Positions 13,205 through 25,300 of a stretch of 64,000 nucleotides of DNA are shown piece after piece. The notes below the pieces were generated by a model. It saw only the letters and a program-made list of their open reading frames with translations. It had not been told where the DNA came from and did no database searches. Positions within the stretch are counted from its first letter, which is position 1. Each line of letters starts with the position of its first letter. The translations under genes were made by a program, and so were the position numbers. The stretch comes from Cheilinus undulatus. Its lineage: Eukaryota; Chordata; Actinopteri; Labriformes; Labridae. The stretch covers positions 11,567,579 through 11,631,578 of the forward strand of contig NC_054865.1 of NCBI RefSeq assembly GCF_018320785.1. The letters run 5' to 3'.

Positions 13205-13822
13205 GGCTGGCCACACACCACAGGATTTTCAAATCTTTAACTATTTTAAACATGTGGAAGACCACAGACATCAGGGCAATTTCAAACAATTCTTCTGTTT
13301 TAATCCTCTGAATGCACACACAGGACAACTCAGCCAGACTGTCAGATCACTGGAGACCACACACCTGCTGACCTGCCAACGACCTCGGTGATCACATGAC
13401 TTAAGAAAACAAACAAACAAACACGGATGTCTGTCGATACCCTCTTGCTGTCCCTCCACAACAGACTGCCCTGGCATGCATGCATTACAGGTGCAGCAAA
13501 AATCATAAAACAAGGGAAAGGCTGAGGATGAAACCCTTGCTAAAATTAAGCTATGGATGCGGGGCAATGAAAGTACGTATGATCCGGCCGGTGACGCTAC
13601 CCTGTCTTTTTCCTCTTATTGGTTGTTGTGGGCACTCTGACTCAGGGTCTTGGAGGCTACAACACTATTTCGAGCGATAAAACAATCATGTTGACACCAC
13701 ACAAATGAGGATTATTCAGACAAATAGTCATTTGCGACTACATTGGATACACCCCCATGATTTTCAGAGAAGGCAATTCTTGCCTCAAATCCAGCTTAAA
13801 GTTCTGTAGTGTGTGGCTGGCC
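13205..13822. mobile_element. Non-autonomous DNA element with terminal inverted repeats
   Basis: Left end ggctggccacacaccacag (13,205-13,223) and right end ctgtagtgtgtggctggcc (13,804-13,822) are inverted repeats matching at about 16 of 19 positions, enclosing roughly 0.6 kb with no transposase. I cannot name the superfamily. The target duplication is not clear, so the exact outer boundary may shift by a few bases. Confidence 0.45.
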
Positions 13823-15394
13823 TTAGTGGGCAAAACTTAAATGTTTTTGTCCTCAGAGACATACTCCTGTGTATCTTTGTGTAATAAAATGCTAAATAGA
13901 CATAATTCCTACAGAGGTGAAGCACACATCAACGTAATATTAAAAGAAATGTAACCAGAGTTTTTAAGTATTTCACTTTGATGGAATACACCCTACAATA
14001 CACAAAAATGGGAAAACCTCACTCAACAGGACTCGGAAAAAATATTTATGAAAGGAAACAGGTTTAAATAATTTGAAAGATCATCTTCAGCTTCCCTGCT
14101 CACTAGTCCTTTAATTGTATGTCAAAAAGACATACAATTAAAGGACATTTTAGGCATTCAAACTGCTGCTTTTCTTTCCATGCGTGTCCTCAGTGGTGGG
14201 ATTAGAGGCTCCTGTGAGTGAATCTGAGGCTCATCTGGTGATGCTGCATTTAATTGAAGTAGCCACAAGAGGGAGGCAGACACACATTTAACACGGCACG
14301 AATCAAGAGTCCCTGAGCATTTCACTTTAACACACATGAAAGTTTGACTTAAAGGACACTTCAGGGTTCCTGGTGGCCCCAAAACAATCACCAAACCTTC
14401 ACAACACAAAGTGATGGAAGGAAACTACTACTTCCATAAAGAATGTGGTGTTAATTACTGTAACGTGTTTATTTTCGTTAATGAAACAGCAGTGATTGCC
14501 CTTGTTACAGTCAATGTTTCTCTTCACAAATAAGTCAATAAAATATTAATGAGTAAGAGAAGTGAAACTAAGTCAGCCTGTGACACGGCGTGTCTGCTGA
14601 TATACACTGGAGCAGCTTGTTTACATGTGATGGTGGCACGGCCCTCGGGGAGCGCTGGCCTGGTTCTGACTGTGCTGAGCTCCAACAAACAACCCCACTG
14701 GCAGCTTCAACTCAAATACACAAGAAACCAACCTCAGGAGGAACAAACAAGTCCACATCCAGGCTGCTGGTTAACAGGATCTTCATCACAAAGCTGTTCT
14801 CATCAGGATTTAAGAGAGAGACCACAGAAAGGTTTCATAAAGGTGGCTCTAAAGCAAGAAATGTTTTGAAAAGCCTAATCAAACAAACTGAACAGTGAGT
14901 GATCTGTTTAATGAAGCAAACTCTAATGAGATAATGTGACTTAATGTGGGCAGACAGAGTCAAGTCTGCTTTATTTGACAACTTAAAAACAAGTCAATCA
15001 ACCAATCAATTTTTTATCTGACACTAAACTAAGGAATAATCTCATGGCACATGAAGAGCAGAACTAGATACTCTTAAAAAATCATGAGCAAGCACCTGAG
15101 AATAGTGGTAAGAAATAAAAGATTTAAGTTTTGAGCACTGTCACTACTTTATGTCTGTCTTGTGCTGTTGATTGTGTGGGTTAATGTTGGCTGAATCACC
15201 CACTGAACTAATTCTACCTACAAGGACAGATACACTCAACTACCCTGAGAGGATTCTTGGGTTTTGGTTGAAATCACGATTGTTCTGGATTTACTTGATG
15301 TTTTCTTTAATTCAAACACATGCTGCCCACATACAGTTCATCCACTGTCTGCACTCAATGGTAGCTTGGTTGTAATGTTTAGTCAATGGAAGCA
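13823..15394. other. Intergenic, no gene seen
   Basis: No gene recognised. It contains the perfect hairpin at 14,106-14,146, listed separately. ORFs of about 100 codons near 14.5-14.9 kb overlap in two frames and show no domain. Confidence 0.4.
14106..14146. repeat. Perfect 18-bp inverted repeat, 5-base loop
   Basis: gtcctttaattgtatgtc, then aaaaa, then the exact reverse complement. The single strand would fold into an 18-bp stem. It may be the end-to-end remnant of a short palindromic element. Confidence 0.85.
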
Positions 15395-16405
15395 AAAAGC
15401 TGCTGACTGCAATCACAGCAGAGTCTGCGTGGATAGATCTTAATCAGACTTTCAAATCTATACACTACAATTTTACTCCATACTTCTTTGTAGGACAGCT
15501 CAAGCTCTATCAGGTAGTACTGGGCTCTGGCATGAACAGTCCCGCCACAAATTCTCTTCTGACTCGGCCACTCCAGGACATTCCCCTTGTCTTGAAAGCA
15601 TTTCTGTGTAGCTTTTGCTGTATGTTTCAGGTTATTGTCTTACTGGAAAATAAATCTTCTCCCAAGCTGTATTTCTCTTGCAGACTGAATAAGATTGTCC
15701 TCCAGGATTTTCCCATATATTTATTGGCATTCATTTTACTATCTACCTTTACAAGACTTCCAGGGCCAGCCGTTGAGAAGCATCCCCACACCATGATGCT
15801 GCTACCACCGTGCTTCACAGTGGGGATGGTGTGTCTGTGCTGATGTGCAGTGATTGTTGTCTGCCAAACATAGTATCTTGTCTTATGTCCAAAAAGCACC
15901 ATTTTGGTCTCATCAGACTGAAGAACTTTCTCCCACTTGACCATGTAGTCTCCCACATGCCTTTTTGGTGAACTCCGGTCCAGATTTAATGAGTTTTCTT
16001 AAACAGTGGCCACTCCCCCATAAAGCTTTGACTGGTGAACCTGGGCAACAGTTGTTGTATACAGAGTCTCTCATCTCTGCTGTTGAAGCTTGTAACTCCT
16101 TCAGAGTAGTCATAGATGTCTTGGTGGTCTCTCCCACTAGTCTCCTTTTTGAAGGTCAATCAGTTTGTGAGGACAGCCTGATGTAGGCAGATTTACACAT
16201 GTGCCATGCAACTTCTATTTCCTAAAGATGGATTTAACTGAACCTCTGATTATACTTTTCAAAAGCCTTTTCTCTTAGTTGCTTGGAGTGTTCTTTTGTC
16301 CTTTTGTGTAATGGTAGCCAGGAATACTGATTAACCAGTGACTGGGCCTTCCAGATAAAGGTGTCTTTAAATACAATCACCTGAGAAATATTCAGAGACA
16401 TGCAT
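15395..16405 (-). mobile_element. Tc1-like transposon, decayed (copy B)
   Basis: The minus strand encodes MGDYMVKWEKVLQSDETKMVLFG, YYVWQTT and TVKHGGSSIMVWGCF (minus ORF 15,627-15,956), the central transposase region of the family seen at 4.5 and 46.6 kb. Both terminal repeats are missing: homology begins near 15,395 and fades near 16,405. Upstream parts of the transposase (HCLRKLIKSGPEFTKKA, minus, near 16.0 kb) survive in a different frame. It is dead. Confidence 0.85.
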
Positions 16406-17272
16406 TTGAGCCTAGAGGACACAAAATTGTGGAAGACTTTTGGGGCATTTAGAGAGAGAGTGATAGAAGGAGTTTAGCAGTATTCCTGAAGTGGTGATTT
16501 TTTTTTTACTCCCAGTGGTGACTAAAAAGAAAAGTGAAATGAAATACCAGTTATGGTTTTATGTGGAGAGCTGATGAGAATGGCTTCAGGTTTTGAGTTG
16601 TAAAGTTGCAGGAAGTTTTGTTTCATCCATGCCTTTATCTCCTCCAGGCTTGACTGCTGCAAAGCATGTCTCATCAGGATCCCTAACAAGAGCTTACAAA
16701 GGCTGCAGAAGAGACTGTGGTCTGAACTTTATACTGTGGGGAATCTGGCTTTCTAGTCTGCTTGAATGCCATCTTTGACCACCAGAGGGTGCCACAGCCT
16801 TTTGAGAAATTCAGGATAAAAGACCATTATTCTAATCAAAGCATTACTACAATTCTGGCTGTGCTAGTATGACTTATAATTGCTCTTTGTTACTTATTCT
16901 TAGTTATTGTGCTTAATATTCATCGTTCATGTCTGCTTTCTTTCTGTCTATTTTTATGATTATTTTTCTAAATTGTGTAGACTTCAGAATTTGTTTAAAA
17001 TGCAAAGTGCATTACAAATAAGATTGATCATATTGTCCCTGACTCAGTGCTGCACACTTGCTCTCTGCCCCACCACCAACACCCTGCAGGCTCTGATGGG
17101 ATGTTTAGCTAGTACCTCATCACTCCTCAAAGTACAGCCAATAAAATAAATCTGTGAGAAATAATGAAATCAGGGCCTACAGCCCAAAAAAAGAATAAGT
17201 TCTACAACTGCAATAAACATTTAATATTTAAAATCTTGAATTTCCTTTGGGGTCAATAAGGTATCCACTTAA
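16406..17272. other. Intergenic, no gene seen
   Basis: No gene seen. A CTCF-like motif (listed separately) lies at 16,779-16,795. Confidence 0.4.
16779..16795 (+). promoter_or_regulatory. CTCF-like motif
   Basis: ccaccagagggtgccac matches the CTCF core CCASYAGRKGGCRS at all but one position (T for C). Motif match only. Confidence 0.3.
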
Positions 17273-17521
17273 CCACTCAAAAGTTTGGGATCAGTGGAAA
17301 ATTTCTTTGTTTTCCAAAGAAAAACATTTTCATGCAGTTCACAAACAGTTATCAGCAACCGTCAGTCCTCTGCATCAATATCATAGTATGGCTGCTAATC
17401 CAAGTTAATCCTGTTGCATAGCTAAAAATCGTTTTACTAATATGGGAGCAAAAAGACTGGACACTTGAAGACCGTAAGAAGGTGTCCAAAATGTCTATGA
17501 AATATTTAAAGAACTAGAAAA

Positions 17522-17766
17522 GCACTCAGAGAGCGCAGACCCCCACCGTTAGCCCTATCTCCCAATAGTAACAAATCCTTTAAAAAAATTCCTGGATCCA
17601 GACGCTGATCCGGATCACTTCCAAAATCAAATCCATTCTTCCTCATGTCATTTCTGACATTTTCTGAAAATTTCATCAAAATCCGTCCACAACTTTTTGA
17701 GTTATGTTGCTAACAAACTAACCAACAAACTAACAAACCCTGCCGATCACAAAACCTGGTGGAGGA
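17522..17766 (+). repeat. Fish LINE/SINE-tail repeat, copy R1
   Basis: It contains ttagccctatctcccaatag, then ctgatccggatcac, then aaatccgtccacaac and tttttgagttatgttgctaac. This is a very common teleost interspersed repeat that ends in short tandem motifs. It has about 80-85 percent identity by eye to the copy at 19.85-20.08 kb in the same orientation. I cannot name its family with certainty. Confidence 0.65.
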
Positions 17767-17845
17767 TATAATAATAAGAACTATAATAATAAGAATAAGA
17801 ATAAGAACTATAATAATAATAATAATTTATTATTATTATTATTTA
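17767..17845. repeat. TAA/TTA microsatellite
   Basis: Imperfect run of ataataa, aagaataag and aataattattatt. Similar tracts recur at about 19,044-19,075 and 19,766-19,850, bordering the duplicated segments. Confidence 0.75.
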
Positions 17846-19040
17846 ATTGTTATAATTTTAATCAAAATAATAAGTAAATAAGTCAAAATCCTGACAAAGA
17901 AATGTATCATTATAAGTACATGGAGATTAGAAGCTCCATGATGGTCTCTTAACACATCTTTATTAGTTAAAACACTCCAAAATTTACCAATAATGTGTTT
18001 TAATTAAGTTCATTTTGGCCAAAATGATTTGGAACAATTTCACAGATATCATTGGAGGTCTTGCCATTAGATTAATGCCAGCTTGCAGTTCCTTTATAAG
18101 GCCACAGGAGGGCAGTGGTCAGTCATTAGCTTTAATATGACAACACCAACCTCAACTGTACATTTGTGAAAGTAAAAAAATTTACTGCTTAGACTCTACA
18201 TATGCAGTGCTTAACAAACTTATTAGACCACATGTCATATTTGTCTCAGAGACCATCCAGCATCATGAAGTGCTTTAATGCAGACTCTTTCATTTTCAGT
18301 GAGCTCTCCACATTTTACCATTTTGAACAGGAATGAGGAATTTCAAACCGAATTTACCTTTTTATACCCAAATTTGAGCTGGTTCACTGGGCTTCTCTGA
18401 GAAGTCAGAAATTTATCAAGCATAACATTCAACCACTAAAACTAATTTTTCTGTTCAGGAATGCAAGTAAATAACTATAACTTGACATATAAATCAAGAA
18501 ATACTGATGTGCTTTACTATTTTTTTTTTTCATCAGTAAATTTGGAAATTCATGAATAACAATAATAATTATATTTTAGCATCAAAAATATCATTTTGGT
18601 TAAAGAGCTTATATATATTGGTGTATTAACCATTGCAGAAACATAAAAAATGATTTTGGTAATTACCAATGCTGTTAATTTAGGGCAGCTGTGGCATAAA
18701 CCTTACTTTGGGTGGTGGTCTAATAAATTTGTTAAGCACTGTAGCTAAGGCTAAGTTAAAAAAAAAAATCTTAACCAATCTTTCTTCTGTTTTGTTATAG
18801 CTGAGGGGTTTATACACTGTTTGGTGCGTGAATTGCATACTGCTCTGTTTAACGGAAAGCAGGACTCTCTGCAGTCCTCCTGTGGCCAAAGCCAAGAACT
18901 GCAACCATATTAAATCTGTCAAGCCAGCATCAATATAAACTTAACAGCAGATAATACTTCCGCTGTGTTTTTATGCAAGAGGTCGTTAAAAAGAAATGAG
19001 CAGTAATGTGGAGTTTAAAAGGAAAAGATGAACATAATGC
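17846..19040. repeat. Duplicated segment, copy 1 (interrupted)
   Basis: The sequence from aatcaaaataataagtaaata through ttatgcaagaggtcgttaaa matches, in order and orientation, the segment at about 19,110-19,760. Shared landmarks are gccacaggagggcagtggtc, gtcagtcattagc, gactctgca-type runs and tctgtcaagccagc. Copy 1 carries an extra 537-bp element at 18,205-18,741 that copy 2 lacks. Confidence 0.8.
18205..18741. mobile_element. Short inverted-repeat transposon (MITE) in copy 1
   Basis: Ends CAGTGCTTAACAAACTTATT and its near-exact inverse (aataaatttgttaagcactg) enclose 537 bp without a transposase. Flanking dinucleotides are tg (decayed ta) and ta, as expected for a Tc1/mariner TA target. The matching place in copy 2 (ctacgtatagcttagg, near 19,450) lacks the element, giving a direct empty site. 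Confidence 0.85.
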
Positions 19041-19043
19041 CTA

Positions 19044-19075
19044 AATAATAATAATAATAATAGAAACAATAATAA
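19044..19075. repeat. TAA microsatellite
   Basis: Run of aataataataataatag between the two duplicated segments. Confidence 0.7.
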
Positions 19076-19099
19076 TTTATTGTTATTGATATCATTCTT

Positions 19100-19765
19100 A
19101 TCTATTGAAATGATTTTAATCAAAATAATAAGTAAATAAGTCCAGCTCGTCAGAAAGAAATGTATGATTATAAGTACATGGAGGTTAATAGCTCGCTGCT
19201 GGCTTCTAACATATCTTTATTGGTGAAAACCTTCCAAAATTTTACAAATAATGTGTTTTAATTAAATTCATTTTGGCCAAAATGATGTGGAACAATTTTA
19301 CAGATACAATTGGAGTTCTTACCATTACCGCCAGCTTGCAGTTCCTCTATAAGGCCACAGGAGGGCAGTGGTCAGTCATTAGCCTTCATATGACAAAACC
19401 AACCTCAACTGTGCATTGGAGGAAATAATAGAATTGTACTGCTTAGACTCTACGTATAGCTTAGGCTAAGTTAAAAAAGAAATTACCTAAACCAATCTTT
19501 CTTGTTCTGTCTTGTTATAGCTGAAGGGTTTACACACCATTTGGTGCTTGATTTGCAAACTGCCCTGTTTATCAGAAAGTATGACTCTCTGCAGCCCTCC
19601 TGTGGCAAAAGACAGGCACTGCAACCAGATTAAATCTGTCAAGCCAGCGTCAATATAAACCTTACTGCAGAAAATACTTCTACTGTGTTTTTATGCAAGA
19701 GGTCATTAAACAAAATTAGTAGTAATGTGGAATTTAAAAAGGAAAAGATGAACGTAATGTCTTTA
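19100..19765. repeat. Duplicated segment, copy 2 (uninterrupted)
   Basis: Second copy of the segment at 17.85-19.04 kb, in direct orientation and without the inserted element. It also carries gccacaggagggcagtgg, a sequence two changes from the CTCF core. Confidence 0.8.
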
Positions 19766-19850
19766 TAATAATAATACTAAAAATAATAGTAACAATAACA
19801 ATCATAATAATATTATTGTTATCATTATTATTTTATTGTTATCATTTTAA
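19766..19850. repeat. TAA/TTA microsatellite
   Basis: ataataataataccaa-type run turning into ttattattttattg; the third such tract in this complex. Confidence 0.7.
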
Positions 19851-20075
19851 CCTCCTCCTCCGCCATTAGCCCTATCTCCCAATAGTAAAGAATCCTTTAA
19901 AAAATTCCTGGGTCCAGACAGTGATCCAGATCACTCCCAAAATGTAATCAGTTCTTCCTTTTGCCATTTCTGACATTTCCTGAAAATTTCTTTAAAATCC
20001 GTCAAAAACTTTTTGAGTTATGTTGCCAACAAACAAACTGATAAACCCTGCTGATCACTTAACCTCCTTAGTGGA
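19851..20075 (+). repeat. Fish LINE/SINE-tail repeat, copy R2
   Basis: Direct repeat of R1: ttagccctatctcccaatag, then gtgatccagatcactcc, then tttttgagttatgttgcc, ending in acctccttagtggaggtaat. Confidence 0.65.
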
Positions 20076-20453
20076 GGTAATAAGCAGTCAGCCAGAATTC
20101 TGACTGTAATGGAGTGGCCAGCACAGTCTTTGGATCTTAACCTTATTGAGCTGTTGTGGGAGCAGCTTAACTGTATGGTACGCCATCGAGCCAATCCATC
20201 TTGTGGGAGATGCTCCAGGAAGCATGGGGTGAAATCTCATCAGATTACCTTGAAAAGGTAGCTGGTAAGGTAGCTGTAACTACTGAAAAAGGTGTTTTTT
20301 ATGAAGTTAATCATTTTCATTAAAATTATTATTTCTAGCTCAGACAATGTCAGCTTGTCCAGTTCATTTGCTGTATTTCCTATCCAAACTAATTTCATAA
20401 GTGGTTCCATGGAAAACAAGAAAAATTCCAAGTGATCCTAAACTTTTGAGTGG

Positions 20454-20842
20454 TGTTGTATGTCCTGGTGAAGAACTACCTCCAGAAGACCAAAGTGAAT
20501 GTCTTTGACTGGCCTGCACGAAGCCTTGGACTGAAGACCAAGGTCCACGCCAGGAGATCATCAAATCTGGAGGAGCTTAAGAGAATCACCAAAGAAGAAT
20601 GGGCTGGGATTCTTCAGGAGATTAGTCTGAGACTTGATGAAAACTACAATAAATGACTGAAGGCTGTTATCCAGCAAAAAGGTGACACACCTGACTATTG
20701 GCATCGGGGGGGATAATATTTTTGACCCTGGTAGTTTTTGATATTTGTGAAATAGTTTTGTTTCTATGAGCCAAGTAATGGATGTTTGGAAAAGCTGTGT
20801 TAAAATTCCTTGCTCTTTTTAACAGCATTTGGGAAATAATAA
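20454..20842 (+). mobile_element. Tc1-like transposase C-terminus and right end (second family)
   Basis: The ORF at 20,450-20,656 encodes FDWPARSLGL, HARRSSNLEELKR and KEEWAGILQE, ending with a stop. This is the C-terminal part of a Tc1 transposase (WPAQSPDLNPIE..LW type) with an internal deletion around the third catalytic residue. The following 3' sequence (tggatgtttggaaaagctgtgt, then ttccttgctctttttaacagc) recurs at 27.2-27.35 kb. It abuts the previous element, which appears to have inserted into it. Confidence 0.7.
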
Positions 20843-20843
20843 A

Positions 20844-20863
20844 ATATATATATATATATATAT
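20844..20863. repeat. AT dinucleotide microsatellite
   Basis: Ten uninterrupted AT units directly after the Tc1 right end. Confidence 0.9.
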
Positions 20864-21463
20864 GGAGGGGCTTTGTCCTCACCTGTAATCTAATCCAATT
20901 TAAACTACTGCAAATAAGTAATTTTGTCAGTCAGCATTTGTTATTCTCACACTCGAAACTCGTGACGATGTTCTTGCATCAGGTCGATATAAATTAAATT
21001 CTTATTGGCACTTTTTCAGTAAAACAGCATGAGAGGAACTTCGCAAAACTTGTTAAAAAGGAACTTCAGATATAAAAGATGCTAAATATCTCATTATATT
21101 TGTTGCTTTTAAGAAGCCTAAAATTGGGTTAACAGCCTTAGAGGCTTGGTGGCCATTGGGTCTTTTGTGTTAATAAAAAGGCATCCATCCCATATATCTC
21201 TTAATAAAATATCACATTCAGTAATGGTATATAAAAGCATATCTCTGTGGGAATAAAGACAATACTGACGGCATCATGTTGACATCTAGTGGAAGAAAGC
21301 CAAACTACATCTGGATGTGTTTTCTGGAGCACACTAAGCTGTTTCCTGAGGATTCACACTCCTGCACTACATTTTAACGCTGATAAAACTTCATGAAAGC
21401 ATCTTTCACAGTTTTAAAAGGCTCAAAAACACAAAGCAAACACCTGGAAGAAGATTCTTAACA
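20864..21463. other. Intergenic, no gene seen
   Basis: Spacer between the transposon complex and the 3' end of ccne1; nothing recognised. Confidence 0.4.
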
Positions 21464-22339
21464 AAGTCGTCAGAGACTGTCTTTATTGAAAATATGTAGC
21501 AGCATTTTATTTCAACAAGTCAATAGAAATCTTACATTTTTGCGGTGGGGAGAACAGTGAAGATAAAAATAAAAGTTAAATACAATCAACATTTTAGCTT
21601 CAGAAGCCTGGCTGGTTCACTTGTCCATTCAGGTAGCCAAGCTACTGGTCCCTAAGCAAAACAAAGCCATGCTTTTTTTTCCAACAAGATGGCAAGAGTA
21701 GAACGAGTATCAACAACACACTCATACACACACTCACACATTCCCCTCCATCATAGAAAGCCCACTTTATAGCAGCACATAGAGCCAGAGATGACCCTAG
21801 GAATAGTTTTGGGCAAATGAGGCCAATAAAAGAGAAACCAGCAACCCTTCCTGTCTCATCACACATGCACACTTTAAAAAATAAATCAAGTAGAGACTCA
21901 AATATCTGAATGATTTGGTCTCTGCATAGGAAATAAAAAAGGCAACCAGTAAATCAAGGTGTGGTTGGTAATTCATGCATGCGTTTGGAACTGCCATGCC
22001 GTTCAAAATCTCCTCTGAGTCGTCCAATCCCAAACGACTCTTAGATTTGTGTTTCATCCAGAATAAAGGTTAAATAGTTGTGAGGAGATTTCCTCACTGT
22101 GTGGCAGCATCTGTAACCAGAGTCAGTGTTTTCTCCTACTACAGCCACATTTAAAAGCACCTGGATCCAAGTAATAAAGGAATAACTCGAAAAGGAGAAA
22201 ATACTGTTTCCATCGATGCTTCCCATCAAACACGGGCGTCCTGGTAGGGTGGAGGCGTCACAGACGAGTTCTTTCTCCACTTTAATGCAGAAATTTAATA
22301 AGGATTTGTTATCTTGATGTTCTCAGTGAGTCGGCTTCT
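21464..22339 (-). other. ccne1: ccne1 3' untranslated region
   Basis: On the minus strand the sequence after the ccne1 stop runs about 0.85 kb to an AATAAA signal (21,482-21,487 read as tttatt on plus). No other polyadenylation signal with comparable context was noted nearer the stop, so the exact end is inferred. Confidence 0.6.
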
Positions 22340-25300
22340 TTACTGTGGAACTAAACGTGGGGATGGAGTACGCATCCTGGGCATGATTTTCAGTGTCGCA
22401 GCATCCACCCTCACCAACTCCTCTTCTCCTGTTTTTTCACTGCTCAGAGGCGGAGTCAGGACTCCTGACGGGACAGGACAGCTGCTGTGACGCTCCAGCT
22501 CCTCATCCTGGTAAGAGTATGCCTTTTCCTGTGAACAGCAGGAAAGGAATGCTTGTTAGAAATTTGATATCTCCTGGTGTAAATACTCACACGATAGTGC
22601 CTCTAAACTGGAGTTAATTACAGGCTTTATATATGAATTTATGTTGCAGAAGAAAAAAATAATTAGAGTTTTTTCGGGGAGCTTTAAAAAATATTTAGGG
22701 CTTCAGATGTGGATGAGACCATGAGTCAGCTTGGATTTTTTCCTGTCAAGTATCTGACCTGCAACATCACTTAAATCAGTAATTTAAGCACTTCAAAGTT
22801 TAATGAGCTGTGTCTTAATAAGCTATAATCTTTAGCTGATAGTCTTTATCAGTGGATAACTGATAAAATTGCATCTCACAGGTCAAACTTCACATTTTCA
22901 TGCGCGTTTGACGTGAGGCAGATCAGCCCTCATGTCTCCCTGTACACTACACAGCAAAAGAAACTGGACACTGTGCTGAAATTTGGCCCATATTTAAAAT
23001 CTGACTCAAAAATCAGTCTGTACAGTGTATGACTGGTGACTGGTGTTCATTTATAAAAAGGTCCATGTGGTTTAGGCTAAAAAAAATTAACTGCCAAGAC
23101 TGAAAATGTTCTGAACCAAAATTAAAATTTACATGCATTACAGCTATTTTAAATAAAGAAATAAGCTTTTTTACTTGTAACAGCTGGTAAATGATCAATG
23201 AATCTGACACATTTAACAGACTGTTATGGAAACTGGAGTTATGACACTGTAAACAAATGTTTTAACCATCTGTTTCCAGACCATGAAATATTTTAGCTCT
23301 TGGTATGTTGTGACTGTTTGATTTTATTGTATTTCACTGTATCGTGTTACTGTTTGTATATTTGTTTGATTATGTGTTGTGTATTGTCATGTCTTTTCGT
23401 GGACCCCAGGAAGAATAGTCGTTACTGCAGTAAAAACTAATGGGGATCCGATGTAAATAAATCAAAAAGTAAATAAATTGTTAGGGATGCAGCAATAAGA
23501 CACTTTTCTGAAAGGTTAGCACCCTTTTCCTCCTTGTGTATTTTTTAAAGAACATTTTAGTAAACAAATGGAAAAGATTTTAGATAGTTTCAGTTAACTT
23601 TTTGTAAAGAGACGACGAAAACCTTCTGTTTTCAGTCCATTAAAAAGCAACTATAACTGATAATGTAGTTTAACAATCTTCTTTCCCTATGTATATTTAG
23701 ATGTTGCCAGCCTTTTTTACAATACTGTCAAACTTACCAGCCATGTCAGGTAGGCTGTGTGGGTCTGGATGTTGTGCATACAGTCTGCAGGAATTCCTGG
23801 AAATGTTTTCATTGTTGACCCACCCATCTCCCGCAGAGCTTTGGCGAACGGCACCATCCACCTGACGCACTCCTCCACCTCCACCCTTTTTAAAGCTGCA
23901 GGAGCAAAAGGATGGACAAAGTGAGAAGTCAGGGCAACACAACAATAAAATATATGCAAGAAATAAAATAAGAGAGACAAGATTTAAGATACTGAAAAAG
24001 GTCAATATGTATTAAAAAAAAAAAAGTTATTTCCTATATAAGGTGAGCTTCTCTTATTATTACCCGAGACGTTTTCCACCAGCTCCAGAGAGGAGAAGTG
24101 AAACAGGGCGGAAGCAGCGAGGATGCCGTTAGAAAACTCAAGGCAACGCATATCGAGCATACACAAGTCCAACAACTGCAAAAAAAAAAGAAGAAAAAAC
24201 AGACCAAACAGCAATTAAAGAAACATGAGAGTATGAAATATTTTTGTTGCACTTAAATGCTACACTGATGCCTCTGCAGAGCAGAAAGATGCACACATGA
24301 TGTTTTTAAAGAGCTGTGAGGTTAACCAATGCCAATGGTGTGTGCAAATAGCCACTTAAAAAGGAAGCAAGTCTCTGAGCTTCCCTGTTTTGTTCTTACT
24401 TTACCATCTGTCCTCATTTAGTCTTTTTTTTATCAATTATATTTTATTTCCAAATTTTGTACTTTCACTTCGTTCTTGGATTGTATTAAAATACCAGCAT
24501 TTACATAGAATTACTATTTTGTGTGCTGTATATCTAATGCTTCTGTTTTAATCCTGAAAGCCAAGCCAGCTTTAGGAGCTGCAAATTAGCTAGAATTTCA
24601 AAAACCTGTATGTATGCAATCTACTTTGTATTTTACATTTGCAGCAATATTCATTGCATGTATAAAAATAACATTAAAATAACGAGGAAGCATCACCACC
24701 AGTATTAAAAGTTCTTTGAAATAGTTATTCATACCTTTTTTTTTTGTTTTTTATTCAGGCTTGCCATGCAGGTCAAATGTTTAATTAAAGATGTAACACA
24801 GCAGTCTGAAAGTGACTGCAGGTCTGGTTAAAGGCTGCTGCTGAAAGCCTCTACCACCAAGGTGCAAACAAGCACAGTGAAGAGTCATTTTGCTGTTTTG
24901 ATCCAGAAAATGTAGATGAAGTTGGATACAGCTGGCAGCTAATGTGCCCTAAGCTGGACTCGACAAGCCTGAAGAGCCTATATTCAGCTGTAGCAATGAA
25001 ACAATTTTTCAATGTTGAGATTTGTTGTTAATTATGGATAATCGACACCCAATAATTTCCTACTCCTGATGGCCGTTAACTGATGAGAACTCATTTTTTT
25101 GCAATTGTTGATTTTAAAAAGGTTATTTTATGTATTTATGCACATCTGGTTGTAAGAGGTTAATAAGTGGTGAGCAAAGAACTACGTACAATTCTGACAT
25201 TGACTGTGTTTACATCAAAAAAACCAAGAACAGTTCTGACTTTACAACTGTTTTTTTATTTGTTATTTATTGTTATGTATGGTTTTCTACTTTAATGAGA

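Larger units (their letters stand above)
17273..20453 (+). mobile_element. Tc1-like transposon with its interior replaced or invaded
   Basis: The outer inverted repeats agree: left ccactcaaaagtttgggatc (from 17,273) and right tgatcctaaacttttgagtgg (ending 20,453), with similarity running about 45 bases inward. Near the right end the plus strand still encodes a transposase C-terminal block (EWPAQSLDLN..IE.LWEQL, about 20,110-20,170). The middle is not transposase: it holds two direct copies of a LINE/SINE-tail repeat, three TAA microsatellites and two copies of an unrelated segment, one carrying a further insertion. The total span of 3.2 kb is about twice the usual Tc1 length. Confidence 0.65.

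Noticed and set aside
14549-14898. Two overlapping plus ORFs of about 100 codons
   Set aside because: They overlap in different frames, lack domains, and end in no splice site or meaningful stop context; treated as chance.
23697-24005. Glycine-run ORF beside a cyclin exon
   Set aside because: Wrong frame of the ccne1 exon at 23,738-23,895; the correct frame reads [11 protein letters not shown].
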